A DNA stretch of 64,000 nucleotides from CAVTWY01 sp963738575 (GTDB taxonomy: Bacteria; Pseudomonadota; Gammaproteobacteria; Burkholderiales; Burkholderiaceae_C). A program made the position numbers and the translations under genes. Every line of letters starts with the position of its first letter. Positions within the stretch are counted from its first letter, which is position 1. Positions 9,344 to 16,381 of the stretch are shown here, in pieces. The stretch is taken from the NCBI GenBank assembly GCA_963738575.1, contig CAVTWY010000004.1, positions 1,116,001 to 1,180,000 of the forward strand. Direction: 5' to 3'. Under the pieces are notes generated by a model. The model saw only the letters and a program-made list of their open reading frames with translations, had not been told where the DNA came from and searched no databases.

Positions 9344-10219
9344 ATGACGTCCTCCACCACGACCCAGGAAGCCGCCCAACAGCACTACCTCGCGACGGGT
9401 GAGCATGATTCCTTGTTCCGCGGTTGGCCGGGCGACAACATGTTCGACGCGGCGCGCAAGGGCGACGCGGCCCTGCGGTCGGTACTGGTCGCGGAGGTTC
9501 AGTCACGCGGCGCACACGCGACCCTCACGCCTGCCCTGCAAGCGATAAGCGTCGTCGCGCTGACCCGTGCCAAGGTAACACCGATGGTCACGGGACTGTT
9601 CCCCCAGCATGAACAGGCCGCGGTGATGGCGATGCTGGAGCGCTCGGTGGTGTTTCTGGTGCCGGAGAACATCGAGTCGGTGCTGCGGTCCATGCCCTGG
9701 CTGCATACGGCTTGGTCGCTGGCGAACCTGTACCTTGCCAGCGCCGGCTCCGCATTGCTCTCGCCTGAGGCTTCGCCGATCGTCGGCCTCAGCCACGAAA
9801 CCACCTGCTACGTCAGCGTCGACTATTTCCGCGACACCGACCCGTTTGCCGACTACCTGGTTCACGAGGCCGCGCACACCTTCCACAACTGCAAGCGCGG
9901 TACGGTCGGCTTGCCGGAAACCCGGCGACGGGAATTCCTGTTGGACATCGACTTCGGCATGCGGGAGACCTTCGCCTACGCCTGCGAAGCCTACAGCCGC
10001 CTCCTCGCGCCGAGCCGCACGGGTGCCGAACGGCAAGAAGCGCTGGCGGCACATGTCGACGGGCCACTACCGGGCCACGAAACCGTCGACACCGACGAGT
10101 ACCTCGACATCCTCCGTGAGGCAGTCGAGGTTAGAAACGGTTGGAAGCGCATCTTGAAGCGCTGTGCGCCGCGCAAGTCGCCTCGACCAACGACAGATTG
10201 TTCGACGACATTTGCATAG
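9344..10219 (+). CDS. Putative zinc metallopeptidase-like protein of unknown family (HExxH)
   Basis: A 291-residue protein I do not recognise. The motif LVHEAAHTFHN contains HEAAH at residues 174-178. Glutamates at 208 (GMRETFAYACEAY) and 215 are spaced about 30 residues downstream, as expected for the third ligand of a gluzincin, so zinc-dependent proteolysis is a reasonable guess. No signal peptide or membrane segment is evident, so it is probably cytosolic. The last 25 residues (from KRILKRC) are rich in R, P and T and may result from a frameshift near 10145. It lies 156 bases after the nuclease-helicase gene on the same strand. Confidence 0.55.
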   Translation: MTSSTTTQEAAQQHYLATGEHDSLFRGWPGDNMFDAARKGDAALRSVLVAEVQSRGAHATLTPALQAISVVALTRAKVTPMVTGLFPQHEQAAVMAMLERSVVFLVPENIESVLRSMPWLHTAWSLANLYLASAGSALLSPEASPIVGLSHETTCYVSVDYFRDTDPFADYLVHEAAHTFHNCKRGTVGLPETRRREFLLDIDFGMRETFAYACEAYSRLLAPSRTGAERQEALAAHVDGPLPGHETVDTDEYLDILREAVEVRNGWKRILKRCAPRKSPRPTTDCSTTFA

Positions 10220-10436
10220 GCCGGGCGCCTGCCCGTGATGGATCAACGGACATCTCACGGCCTGCACCACCTGAGGGTTTCAAGTCGGAGCTGATCGCGG
10301 TAGCGCGCATAGCCTACCCCGCGCGGCCCAATAGACCGCAGCGGTGAACCGCAGGTTGCGAAGGAGGGTCGCTGGTCAGTGATGAGTTGCGCAAGCGGTC
10401 ATCGAGTATCGAGACTTCTGCCGAGGGGTCGCAAGG

Positions 10437-10766
10437 TCAGGCGAACTGAAGTTCGATCTTGCCAGCGCGGCGACGCACCGGGCCCACGACGATCTTGACA
10501 TCGTGGCCGAGCTTCGTCACCAGCTCGAGCAGCTTGGCCTCGCTGACGCCGCGGAACTGGCCGCGGGTGATGCGGGAGACCTTGGACTGGTCGATACCCA
10601 GCAGCTCGGCCGCGTCCTGTTGGGTCAGTCGGCGCGCCTTGATCGCCCTGGCGATTTCGGCCGCGAGCTGGGACTTGCGCTGCATTTCGGCGGCGTCGGC
10701 ATAGCCTAGGTCGGCGTAGACGTTGGTGCTGCCTTCTTCGATCGTGATCTCGGTCTTGCGGGTCAT
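10437..10766 (-). CDS. XRE-family antitoxin of a HigBA/RelBE-like module
   Basis: A 109-residue DNA-binding antitoxin. The helix-turn-helix is ARRLTQQDAAELLGIDQSKVSRITRG, and the C-terminal part (VSEAKLLELVTKLGHDVKIVV) is typical of the short HTH partners of Gp49-like toxins. ATG 10766 (MTRKTEITIEE) overlaps the toxin stop as TGATG, so the pair is translationally coupled. The toxin-first order is that of HigBA-type operons, which the antitoxin normally autorepresses. Confidence 0.87.
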   Translation of the reverse strand: MTRKTEITIEEGSTNVYADLGYADAAEMQRKSQLAAEIARAIKARRLTQQDAAELLGIDQSKVSRITRGQFRGVSEAKLLELVTKLGHDVKIVVGPVRRRAGKIELQFA

Positions 10767-11155
10767 CAACGTGCTCCTTGTTTCGTTTGCCAGGCCTCGA
10801 AGTCCTGCTTCGCCGCCTTGAGTCTGGCGTGGATCAGATCCATGTCTTCCTTCGGCGTCTTGATGCCACTCTTCGACTTCTTCTGGAAGCAGTGCAGGAC
10901 GTAGACCCATCCGGCAAGCTTGACGGTGTAGACGGCGCGGTAGGTGTTGCCGCGATCGTCTTCCACCACCTCCAGCACGCCGGCCGAACCGAAGCCGGTT
11001 AAGACCTTGGCGTCCTGGTGTTTACCGCCAGCCTGTGCCAGGTCAATGGCATGGCCGAACAGGTCCTTGACGTCTTCCGGCATGGCGTCCAGATCGCGCT
11101 TGGCGGAGCCAACCCATTTCAGCGGCTTGCGAGTCTGCTTCGACATCATGGCCAT
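10766..11155 (-). CDS. RelE/HigB-type toxin (phage Gp49-like family)
   Basis: A 129-residue predicted ribosome-dependent mRNA interferase. The Gp49-like core is visible: LKWVGSAKRDLDAMPEDVK, then EVVEDDRGNTYRAVYTVKL and WVYVLHCFQKKSKSGIKTPK. Starts at ATG 11155 or 11146 are both possible. It is the first gene of a two-gene operon and shares one base with the antitoxin start. The module appears complete, unlike several others in this island. Confidence 0.87.
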   Translation of the reverse strand: MAMMSKQTRKPLKWVGSAKRDLDAMPEDVKDLFGHAIDLAQAGGKHQDAKVLTGFGSAGVLEVVEDDRGNTYRAVYTVKLAGWVYVLHCFQKKSKSGIKTPKEDMDLIHARLKAAKQDFEAWQTKQGAR

Positions 11156-11366
11156 TATGCCAATTTGGACCTATGGGCGTCAATGCGAGGCAACAACAGC
11201 GGCCTTCGCTCTCGTGACTGTCGTCATGCTGTGGGTTGGAGCCGGGCGCAAACGGGTCATGGGCGTGTCCTGGCAGCGCGGTGCCCGGCTGTCTGGAGTC
11301 CAGGCAGCCCTTAGCAACGACCTGATCCGCCAGCCCTCGTCAAGACGGGATCGCTGCGCGCTTACC

Positions 11367-11822
11367 TCATATCAAATCGTACTCGGCAGCCAGCTTCGCA
11401 GCCGCCCGGCGATTCGGCACCCCATGCTTCAAGTTCAGCCGCTGAAAACGCGAGTCAACGCAAGCCGGTCCCATGCCGAGCAGGTTGCCGATTTGCTTGC
11501 TGTTCAAGCCCTGCCATTCCCACTGCAGGAGCTTCAACTCTCCTTCGGTGAGTTCTGCGTCGTCGATGACCTCGCGGCGAAGCTTCGCGATCCACCACTC
11601 GTGCAGATCCATCGCCAGGCCACGCGCCAGCGTTCGCAAAGTCACAAAGCCGTCGGCTTCGAAGAATCCCGGCGTGTTCGACCCCACGCATAGCACCCCC
11701 GTGCGACCCAGACCTACGCCCGATGGCGCCGGAACGATCACCGCCGACCGAAAGCCGAATCGATCGGCGAGTGAAGGCTGCCTTGCTGCGCAGTGCTTCG
11801 CGCCTCGATGGTGCTCGCACAA
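11367..11822 (-). pseudogene. LuxR-family regulator, C-terminal part
   Basis: The last 65 residues form a GerE/LuxR helix-turn-helix (LTEGELKLLQWEWQGLNSKQIGNLL, then VDSRFQRLNLKHGVPNRRAAAKLAA). Upstream residues (ADRFGFRSAVIVPAPSGVG) look like the end of an autoinducer-binding domain. No convincing N-terminus is present. The first codons are arbitrary and related sequence continues in another frame to about 11900, so the gene is truncated and also frame-disturbed. An orphan quorum-sensing-type receptor is the likely ancestor. Confidence 0.5.
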
Positions 11823-11875
11823 GCCGGTTCAGAGTGATGACAGGCGTAGTCGAGCCAGGGGTCGCCGGCCAATGA

Positions 11876-12031
11876 GAGCTGGCGCGCATTTACATCGGCC
11901 GCCGCTTCAATAACGACACCGAGCGGCTGGAGAAGCTGTTTGAGCTGTACACCAAGTTGACAGCCAGCAAAGCTCAATCGATGCCGGTCAAGAAGACGCT
12001 CAAACGCGCAGCCATTGGACCCACGGCATGA
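11876..12031 (+). pseudogene. 3' fragment of an unidentified gene upstream of the DUF1016 gene
   Basis: An open frame of 51 codons without a start, reading ELARIYIGRRFNNDTERLEKLFELYTK and ending in TGA at 12029-12031. It overlaps the next ATG as ATGA, the usual coupling inside an operon. That makes it the tail of a real upstream gene whose body has been lost. A component of a type I restriction-like or nuclease operon is possible from the DUF1016 neighbour, but I cannot name the family. Confidence 0.4.
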
Positions 12032-12654
12032 GCAAACCCAAACCGCTACCCAAGGGCAGGCAGACTTCGGCGCCAGCGTCCGTGCCTGAATGGCCGTTTG
12101 GCCTGAGCCCGCAGCCCGAGGGCTACGCAGACTGGTTGACGGCGTTGAAGGGCCGCATCCACACGGTGCAGCAGCGCGCAGCGCTGGCCGTCAATCGCGA
12201 GCTGGTGCTGTTGTACTGGCAGATCGGGCGCGACATCCTGGCCCGGCAAGCGTCGCAAGGTTGGGGAACCAAGGTGATCGACCACTTGGCGCACGACCTG
12301 CACACGGCCTTTCCGGCGATGAAGGGCTTCTCCCCGCGCAACCTCAAGTACTTGCGCGCGTTTGCCGATGCTTGGCCGGACGAAGCATTTGTGCAGCAAG
12401 CTGTTGCACGATTGCCCTGGGGCCACAACCTGGTGCTGCTGGACAAATTGCCCGGCCCGCAAACGCGCAAGTGGTATGACGCCAAGGCAATTGAGCATAA
12501 CTGGTCGCGCAACGCGTTGGCCATGCAGATCGAGGCCCGTTTGCTGGAGCGCAGCGGCCAAACCACCACGAACTTTGACCTCACCTTGCCCCAACTTGAA
12601 CCGGGTGAAGTTAGAGAACATCTTTCACCGGTTGTTTGGTGCCGCGCAGATTGA
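12028..12654 (+). pseudogene. DUF1016 (YhcG-type) nuclease, N-terminal domain only
   Basis: Residues 1-190 match the DUF1016 N-terminal winged-helix domain: LVLLYWQIGRDILARQ, GWGTKVIDHLAHDL, FSPRNLKYLRAFADAWP, LPWGHNLVLLDKL and WSRNALAMQIEARLLERSG. Full proteins run to about 350 residues and end in a PDDEXK nuclease domain. Here similarity stops after TTNFDLTLPQLEP (about base 12600) and the next bases belong to a different gene. The product would lack the catalytic domain. The start at ATG 12028 is coupled to the upstream remnant. Confidence 0.75.
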
Positions 12655-12814
12655 CTTGACCATCCAAGACCGGTTTGGAAATCCCGTCAAACCTAGGGAG
12701 TGGTTTTTGGTGCCGCTGCATGTCATAGACGAGGCAGTGCAGCGAATCGTGGATGGATCGATTACAGGCTTGGTTTACGACCCGGAGATGGCGAAGCTCA
12801 AAAGTCAGCCCTGA
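12605..12814 (+). pseudogene. C-terminal fragment of a T5orf172 / Mug113-type GIY-YIG nuclease
   Basis: In a frame shifted from the DUF1016 remnant the sequence reads VKLENIFHRLFGAAQIDLTI, then DRFGNPVKPREWFLVPLHVI and DGSITGLVYDPEMAKL before TGA. This is the characteristic C-terminus of GIY-YIG nuclease family proteins that end in a T5orf172-like domain. Nothing upstream supplies the GIY-YIG catalytic module, so it is a 3' fragment joined to the DUF1016 fragment at about 12600. Confidence 0.6.
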
Positions 12815-12968
12815 ACGGTTCATTGGATGCTTAGAAAGCCCAGGACGTGATTGCCAAGCTGGCCTTTTATTGACATTGCCGGCCAAACAGCACGCGTTTC
12901 GTTTATTGCGATTGTCGTTTGTTTCGTTTATCCTTCCGGTGTGCCGTAGCACTCAAATTGAGACAAAC

Positions 12969-13436
12969 ATGACACCGACACTTTTGCCCAAGATCACGCT
13001 TCCTCTCGAAAGCGAGGTTCAAGCTGCCATGCAAGGTCAAAGCGCCTTGGCAGCTTTTTTGGCCACCCGTTTCGAGACGCAGCACATCCAAATCTTCGAC
13101 GACAAGAACAAGGTTCACCGTGTTGAGCTTCCAACGTCGGCACTGCGCCTGCTAGTAGACATCCTGGCTGAGCTGGCGAACGGCAATGCGGTGAAGGTTG
13201 TGCCGATACATGCCGAGCTCACGACGCAGGAAGCGGCCGACATGCTGAACGTATCCCGCCCGCATCTGGTGAAGTTGTTGGAAGAGGGGAGGCTTGCATT
13301 CCACAAAACCGGCAAGCATCGACGTGTGCGCTTTGCGGACTTGATGGTTTTCAAGGCCCAGCGCGACCAAGCCAGCGAGGGCGCCATGGCGGAGCTGGCC
13401 AAGCAGGCCCAGGAGCTTGCCCTGGGCTACGAATGA
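12969..13436 (+). CDS. Excisionase-type helix-turn-helix antitoxin, orphan
   Basis: A 155-residue protein with a MerR/excisionase-like HTH: LTTQEAADMLNVSRPHLVKLLEEGRLAFHKTGKHRRVRFADLMVF. The N-terminal part (LPTSALRLLVDILAELANGN) is typical of antitoxins normally followed by a PIN-domain toxin. I choose ATG 12969 (MTPTLLPKITL) because the upstream extension runs into the GIY-YIG remnant. No PIN gene follows; the next 400 bases are non-coding, so the toxin appears to have been lost. Confidence 0.75.
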   Translation: MTPTLLPKITLPLESEVQAAMQGQSALAAFLATRFETQHIQIFDDKNKVHRVELPTSALRLLVDILAELANGNAVKVVPIHAELTTQEAADMLNVSRPHLVKLLEEGRLAFHKTGKHRRVRFADLMVFKAQRDQASEGAMAELAKQAQELALGYE

Positions 13437-13645
13437 GGTCGTGTTGGTCATGGGCCAGACGACGACGTTCACGCGTTTTCCCAGCCCACCGCCTCCAATG
13501 GGCGGTGCAGGTCAAAAGCCACGTCTTCGTGGTGCAACCATCGCGGAACCGTTGTCCACTGTGACCAATGTGGGGCGCCAAGGCGCTTCGCAAGTGCCTC
13601 CCGATTGCATGGAAGCCACGTTGTGTTAACTTTGGAAGCAATACG

Positions 13646-13692
13646 CCCCCCACCCCTGTCCCCGGCGCAAGCGCGGTGTGTCATGTGGGGGG
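13646..13692 (+). repeat. Inverted repeat CCCCCCAC / GTGGGGGG
   Basis: Eight perfectly complementary bases at 13646-13653 and 13685-13692 enclose a 31-base loop and are followed by TTTCTCTTT. This could be a weak terminator, but the loop is long and the T tract is interrupted. Confidence 0.3.
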
Positions 13693-13744
13693 TTTCTCTT
13701 TGTGTCTCGCCGCCTAGATGGACCAGCACAAGCCGCTCAAACCC

Positions 13745-13757
13745 CACGGCCTACCAA
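13745..13757 (+). repeat. Right copy of 13-bp direct repeat (candidate attR)
   Basis: CACGGCCTACCAA, identical to the tRNA 3' end at 6301-6313. The preceding bases (CTCAAACCC) also loosely echo the tRNA T arm (TTCAAGTCC). It lies in non-coding DNA between an orphan antitoxin and hicAB. Confidence 0.5.
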
Positions 13758-13818
13758 TCCGTCCATCCTTTGGCGGATTTCAAACACGCCTCTCGTCTCT
13801 AGGATAGAGAGTCAACGA

Positions 13819-13847
13819 TTGACATTCGGACTTTTTCGTCCGAAAAT
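13819..13847 (+). promoter_or_regulatory. Predicted hicAB promoter with operator-like inverted repeat
   Basis: TTGACA at 13819-13824 is a consensus -35. A -10-like GAAAAT follows after 17 bases at 13842-13847. Between and over them lies a perfect inverted repeat TTCGGAC-N6-GTCCGAA (13825-13831 / 13838-13844), six bases before the hicA ATG region. Its position in the spacer is where HicB-type autorepression would act. Confidence 0.55.
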
Positions 13848-13852
13848 CCCAA

Positions 13853-14065
13853 ATGCGAGGCAGCGAGTTCATCCGAAAGGTTCACGACCTCGGGCGATTA
13901 AAGGGTGTTCCAGTCCGGCTCGATGCTTCACGAGGCAAGGGCAGTCACCAAACCCTTTACTTCGGCTCGACATTCACAGTGGTTCGCAACCCAAAAGACG
14001 AACTAAAAACGGGAACGTTCCACGCGATGTGTTCGCAGTTGGGCATCAAGGCAAGCGATTTGTGA
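13853..14065 (+). CDS. hicA: HicA family mRNA interferase toxin
   Basis: A 70-residue dsRBD-like toxin that cleaves mRNA. The catalytic-histidine motif is in GKGSHQTLYFG, followed by FTVVRNPKDELKTGTFHAM and a C-terminal QLGI, all standard for HicA. ATG 13853 is the start. It is followed eight bases later by hicB, in the usual toxin-first order. Confidence 0.9.
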   Translation: MRGSEFIRKVHDLGRLKGVPVRLDASRGKGSHQTLYFGSTFTVVRNPKDELKTGTFHAMCSQLGIKASDL

Positions 14066-14073
14066 AAGCAAGC

Positions 14074-14505
14074 ATGGAACGATTTGAGTACGCCGTGGCG
14101 TTAAAGACAGACAAGGATGGCGGGTTGGTGGTGACTTGCCGCGATCTTCCTCAGCTGATCACTCAGGGCGACGATGTTGCTCATGCTTTGGCTGAAGCGG
14201 CGGATGCGATGGACGAGGTCTTTGCTGCCTACATGACTCAAGGCATCCCGTTTCCGACACCCACCAAGGCAAAGCGCCGCGAGCGGTCTGTTGCGCCACC
14301 GGCTGAGACGGTGGCCAAAGCTGCGCTGTACACGGCGATGCATGAGGCCGGTGTTAGCAAGGTTCAGCTTGCAAAAAAGCTCGGCGTCGACGAAAAAGAG
14401 GTTCGCCGACTTCTCGACCCGCACTACGGGTCAAAGCTGCCGCGCTTGGCCCAAGCCATTCAACTCTTGGGCAAGCGGCTGGTGATTGGGCTTGAGCCGG
14501 CTTAA
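14074..14505 (+). CDS. hicB: HicB family antitoxin
   Basis: A 143-residue antitoxin. The N-terminal partially degraded RNase H-like fold is GGLVVTCRDLPQLITQGDDVAHALAEAADAM. The C-terminal helix-turn-helix (MHEAGVSKVQLAKKLGVDEKEVRRLLDP) would bind the operator upstream of hicA. The start is ATG 14074 (MERFEYAVAL), just after the toxin stop. The module looks complete and functional. Confidence 0.9.
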   Translation: MERFEYAVALKTDKDGGLVVTCRDLPQLITQGDDVAHALAEAADAMDEVFAAYMTQGIPFPTPTKAKRRERSVAPPAETVAKAALYTAMHEAGVSKVQLAKKLGVDEKEVRRLLDPHYGSKLPRLAQAIQLLGKRLVIGLEPA

Positions 14506-14940
14506 GGCGTTGGCCTGCACCCCGCCGCCAATTGCGACACCACCTGGGAGCGCATCGCCAAAGCCGTGCGCGACCATGTTCCCGGCGGCCAGCGGCTGGA
14601 CACCTACCGCCAGCTCGCCACCACCTTGCTGCTGACCTACGCACTGCGCAATGCAGATTGCCACGCCAAGAACCTGGCCTTGCGCTACATCAGCCGGGCC
14701 GACGTTCACTTGTCACCCGGCTACGATAAGCTGACCACCAGCGTGGACGCTGGCTTCCAGAACAACCCGCCGGGCATCGAGTTCATGGGCAAGAAGACAT
14801 GGACGCCCGGCAAAAATCTGCAGAAGTTCATCGCGGCCACGTTCGGCATTCAGCCCAAAGAGCAACAGCACATGGTGCAAGCCATCAGCGACGCGGTGGC
14901 GGACGTCGGCCCGCTGGTGACGCCTTTGATGGAGTGCAAC
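14506..14940 (+). pseudogene. HipA-family toxin kinase, C-terminal fragment
   Basis: In frame directly after the hicB stop the sequence reads CDTTWERIAKAVRDHVPGG, then LRNADCHAKNLALRY, which contains the HipA catalytic-loop pattern N-D-x-H-x-KN (here NADCHAKN). GYDKLTTSV and FMGKKTWTPGKNLQKFI are also family-typical. The N-terminal half, including the ATP-binding lobe, is absent and there is no start codon. The frame continues without a stop into the HigA gene, so the junction is a deletion product. Confidence 0.75.
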
Positions 14941-15246
14941 ATGTTCAAAAACGGTATGCGTCCTGTCCACCCAGGTGAAATCTTGCTGGAGGACTACATC
15001 AAGCCCATGGGCGTCAGCGTGCGCGCCGTGGCCATGGCGCTGCGTGTGCCTTACTCTCGCCTCAGCGAGATCATCAAGGGCGAGCGAGGCGTGTCCGCTG
15101 ACACGGCCTTGCGCCTGGAGCGCTACTTCGGCAGCGAGGCCAAAGGCTGGTTGAACCTTCAGGCAGCCTACGAATTGCGAGTGGCCGAGATCGCGAATGG
15201 CAAAGCGATCGCCAAACAGATCCAGCCGTTGGCGCTGGCCACTTGA
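14941..15246 (+). CDS. higA: HigA family addiction-module antidote
   Basis: An XRE-type antitoxin of about 101 residues with the HigA hallmark HPGEILLEDYIKPMGVSVRAVAMAL, the HTH PYSRLSEIIKGERGVSADTALRL and the tail GWLNLQAAYELRVAE. The likely start is ATG 14941 (MFKNGMRPVHPGE); ATG 14956 is also possible. Its own toxin HigB would normally precede it, but that position is occupied by the HipA fragment in the same open frame. It is therefore an orphan antidote. Confidence 0.85.
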   Translation: MFKNGMRPVHPGEILLEDYIKPMGVSVRAVAMALRVPYSRLSEIIKGERGVSADTALRLERYFGSEAKGWLNLQAAYELRVAEIANGKAIAKQIQPLALAT

Positions 15247-15282
15247 CATCGGACACTCCGCGAGTAAGATGTATAAACGTAA

Positions 15283-15287
15283 AAGGA
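15283..15287 (+). promoter_or_regulatory. Ribosome binding site deciding the GTG start of the VapB-like gene
   Basis: AAGGA lies eight bases before GTG 15296. It supports that codon over the in-frame upstream starts, which would read through unrelated sequence. Confidence 0.6.
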
Positions 15288-15295
15288 TATACATT

Positions 15296-15541
15296 GTGGA
15301 CTTGCAAGTGGCCAGGTGGGGCAACAGTCTTGCCCTGCGAATCCCATCAGAAGTTGTACGTCGGCTCGGGTTGCGCGAAGGGGCGACTGTGGAGGCGCAG
15401 CTCACCGTCGACGGTAGTCTGTCCATTCGGCCGGCGCAGTGGAATCGCAAGGCGTTCGCGCACGAGCTGAACGAAGCCCGCCGTGCCATGCCGGTGAGCG
15501 AGCCCGTGATGGAGGCGCTGCGCGGCGGGGCGCGGTACTGA
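15296..15541 (+). CDS. vapB: AbrB/MazE-fold antitoxin (VapB-like)
   Basis: An 81-residue swapped-hairpin DNA-binding antitoxin: VARWGNSLALRIPSEVVRRLGLREGATVEAQL is the SpoVT/AbrB core. The C-terminal tail (FAHELNEARRAMPVSEPVMEALR) would contact the toxin. GTG 15296 is chosen from the ribosome binding site and family length. The stop at 15541 is one base before the ATG of the PIN gene, so this is a tight two-gene operon. Confidence 0.87.
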   Translation: MDLQVARWGNSLALRIPSEVVRRLGLREGATVEAQLTVDGSLSIRPAQWNRKAFAHELNEARRAMPVSEPVMEALRGGARY

Positions 15542-15542
15542 C

Positions 15543-15977
15543 ATGGTCTATGTCGACACCAGCGTGCTCGTGCCGTTGTTCCTGAACGAACCGCAAAGCG
15601 TGGCAGTCGCCGACTGGTACGCCCGCGAGAAAGGCGAGCTCGTTTCGGCGGCTTGGTGCGTTCCGGAGTTCGCCAGCGCCTTGGGTATGAAGCAGCGCAC
15701 TGGCGCCGTCGACGCGCAGCAGGCCCAGGGGGCCTGGGCCCGCTTCGAACGCATGGTGGCTGCCGACCTTCGGTTGCTGCCGGTAGCGCCCACCGACTTT
15801 CATCGTGCTGCACAACTGGTACTTGATGCGACGAGCGCCTTGCGTGCCGGCGACGCCTTGCACCTGGCCTGCGCCGAGACTGCGGGCGCGAAGCGCATGG
15901 CAACGCTGGACGATGTGCTTGGCCGCGATGCACAGCGCCTGAAGATCAAGCCGGTTTTGTTGCGCGCCACGCCCTGA
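15543..15977 (+). CDS. vapC: PIN-domain toxin ribonuclease (VapC-like)
   Basis: A 144-residue PIN-domain nuclease. The acidic active site is visible: D5 in MVYVDTSVLVPLF, the glutamate in CVPEFASAL, the aspartate in RAGDALHLA and the pair in MATLDDVL. VapC-type toxins cleave tRNA or rRNA. All residues are present and the cognate antitoxin is directly upstream, so the module should work. Confidence 0.9.
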   Translation: MVYVDTSVLVPLFLNEPQSVAVADWYAREKGELVSAAWCVPEFASALGMKQRTGAVDAQQAQGAWARFERMVAADLRLLPVAPTDFHRAAQLVLDATSALRAGDALHLACAETAGAKRMATLDDVLGRDAQRLKIKPVLLRATP

Positions 15978-16010
15978 CAGATGGTGATGGGGTCGAAAAG
16001 GCAGTGATCT

Positions 16011-16295
16011 TTGGCGATCGTGCAAGTCCACATGTCATCGAGAGGCACGTACCGGCGCCAGGCGCCGGAGTTCAAGATCCAGCTTTGCCAGGACATCCGC
16101 AGCGACGCTCAGCAGCTGGTCTACTTGGACTTGGAGTCCAACTCCACTCAGACGTTCGTGTTCGCGGGCCGGATGATGTCCTCCGGCGAGATCGGCCACT
16201 TGACGGCCCGCGTCACGAGCGGCCGCTGTGCTCACAGAGCCTACGGTCGATGTTGCCCGCATGGCCTGCACCGTGCGGATGACTGCATCCACTGA
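16011..16295 (+). pseudogene. Possible transposase N-terminal remnant
   Basis: A short stretch near 16035-16100 reads GTYRRQAPEFKIQLCQDIRS, which resembles the first helix of IS3-type OrfA transposases (RxYSxEFKxQLxQ). After that the similarity ends and the rest of the frame is not recognisable. No inverted repeats or second transposase ORF are visible. If real, it marks an old insertion at the edge of the island. Confidence 0.35.
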
Positions 16296-16381
16296 GCGTA
16301 AATTCGCCCAACCGATCCGCAATGGAGACTGGCCTCACCGTTGAGCGGCATTTCGTCCTTCAGGCCACCTGCCGCCCACTG

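Larger units (their letters stand above)
13437..13852. other. Non-coding stretch with hairpin, candidate att site and hicAB promoter
   Basis: I see no gene in these 416 bases. They contain a long-loop inverted repeat at 13646-13692, the second copy of the tRNA 3' end at 13745-13757, and at the right end the hicAB promoter and inverted repeat. The PIN toxin expected after the preceding antitoxin is not here. Confidence 0.6.

Noticed and set aside
11160..11366. Possible small gene between the toxin and the LuxR remnant
   Set aside because: Open frames on both strands lack start context and any recognisable motif.
13646..13692. Rho-independent terminator
   Set aside because: The stem is perfect, but the 31-base loop and interrupted T tract make it a poor terminator. 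Kept only as a low-confidence inverted repeat.
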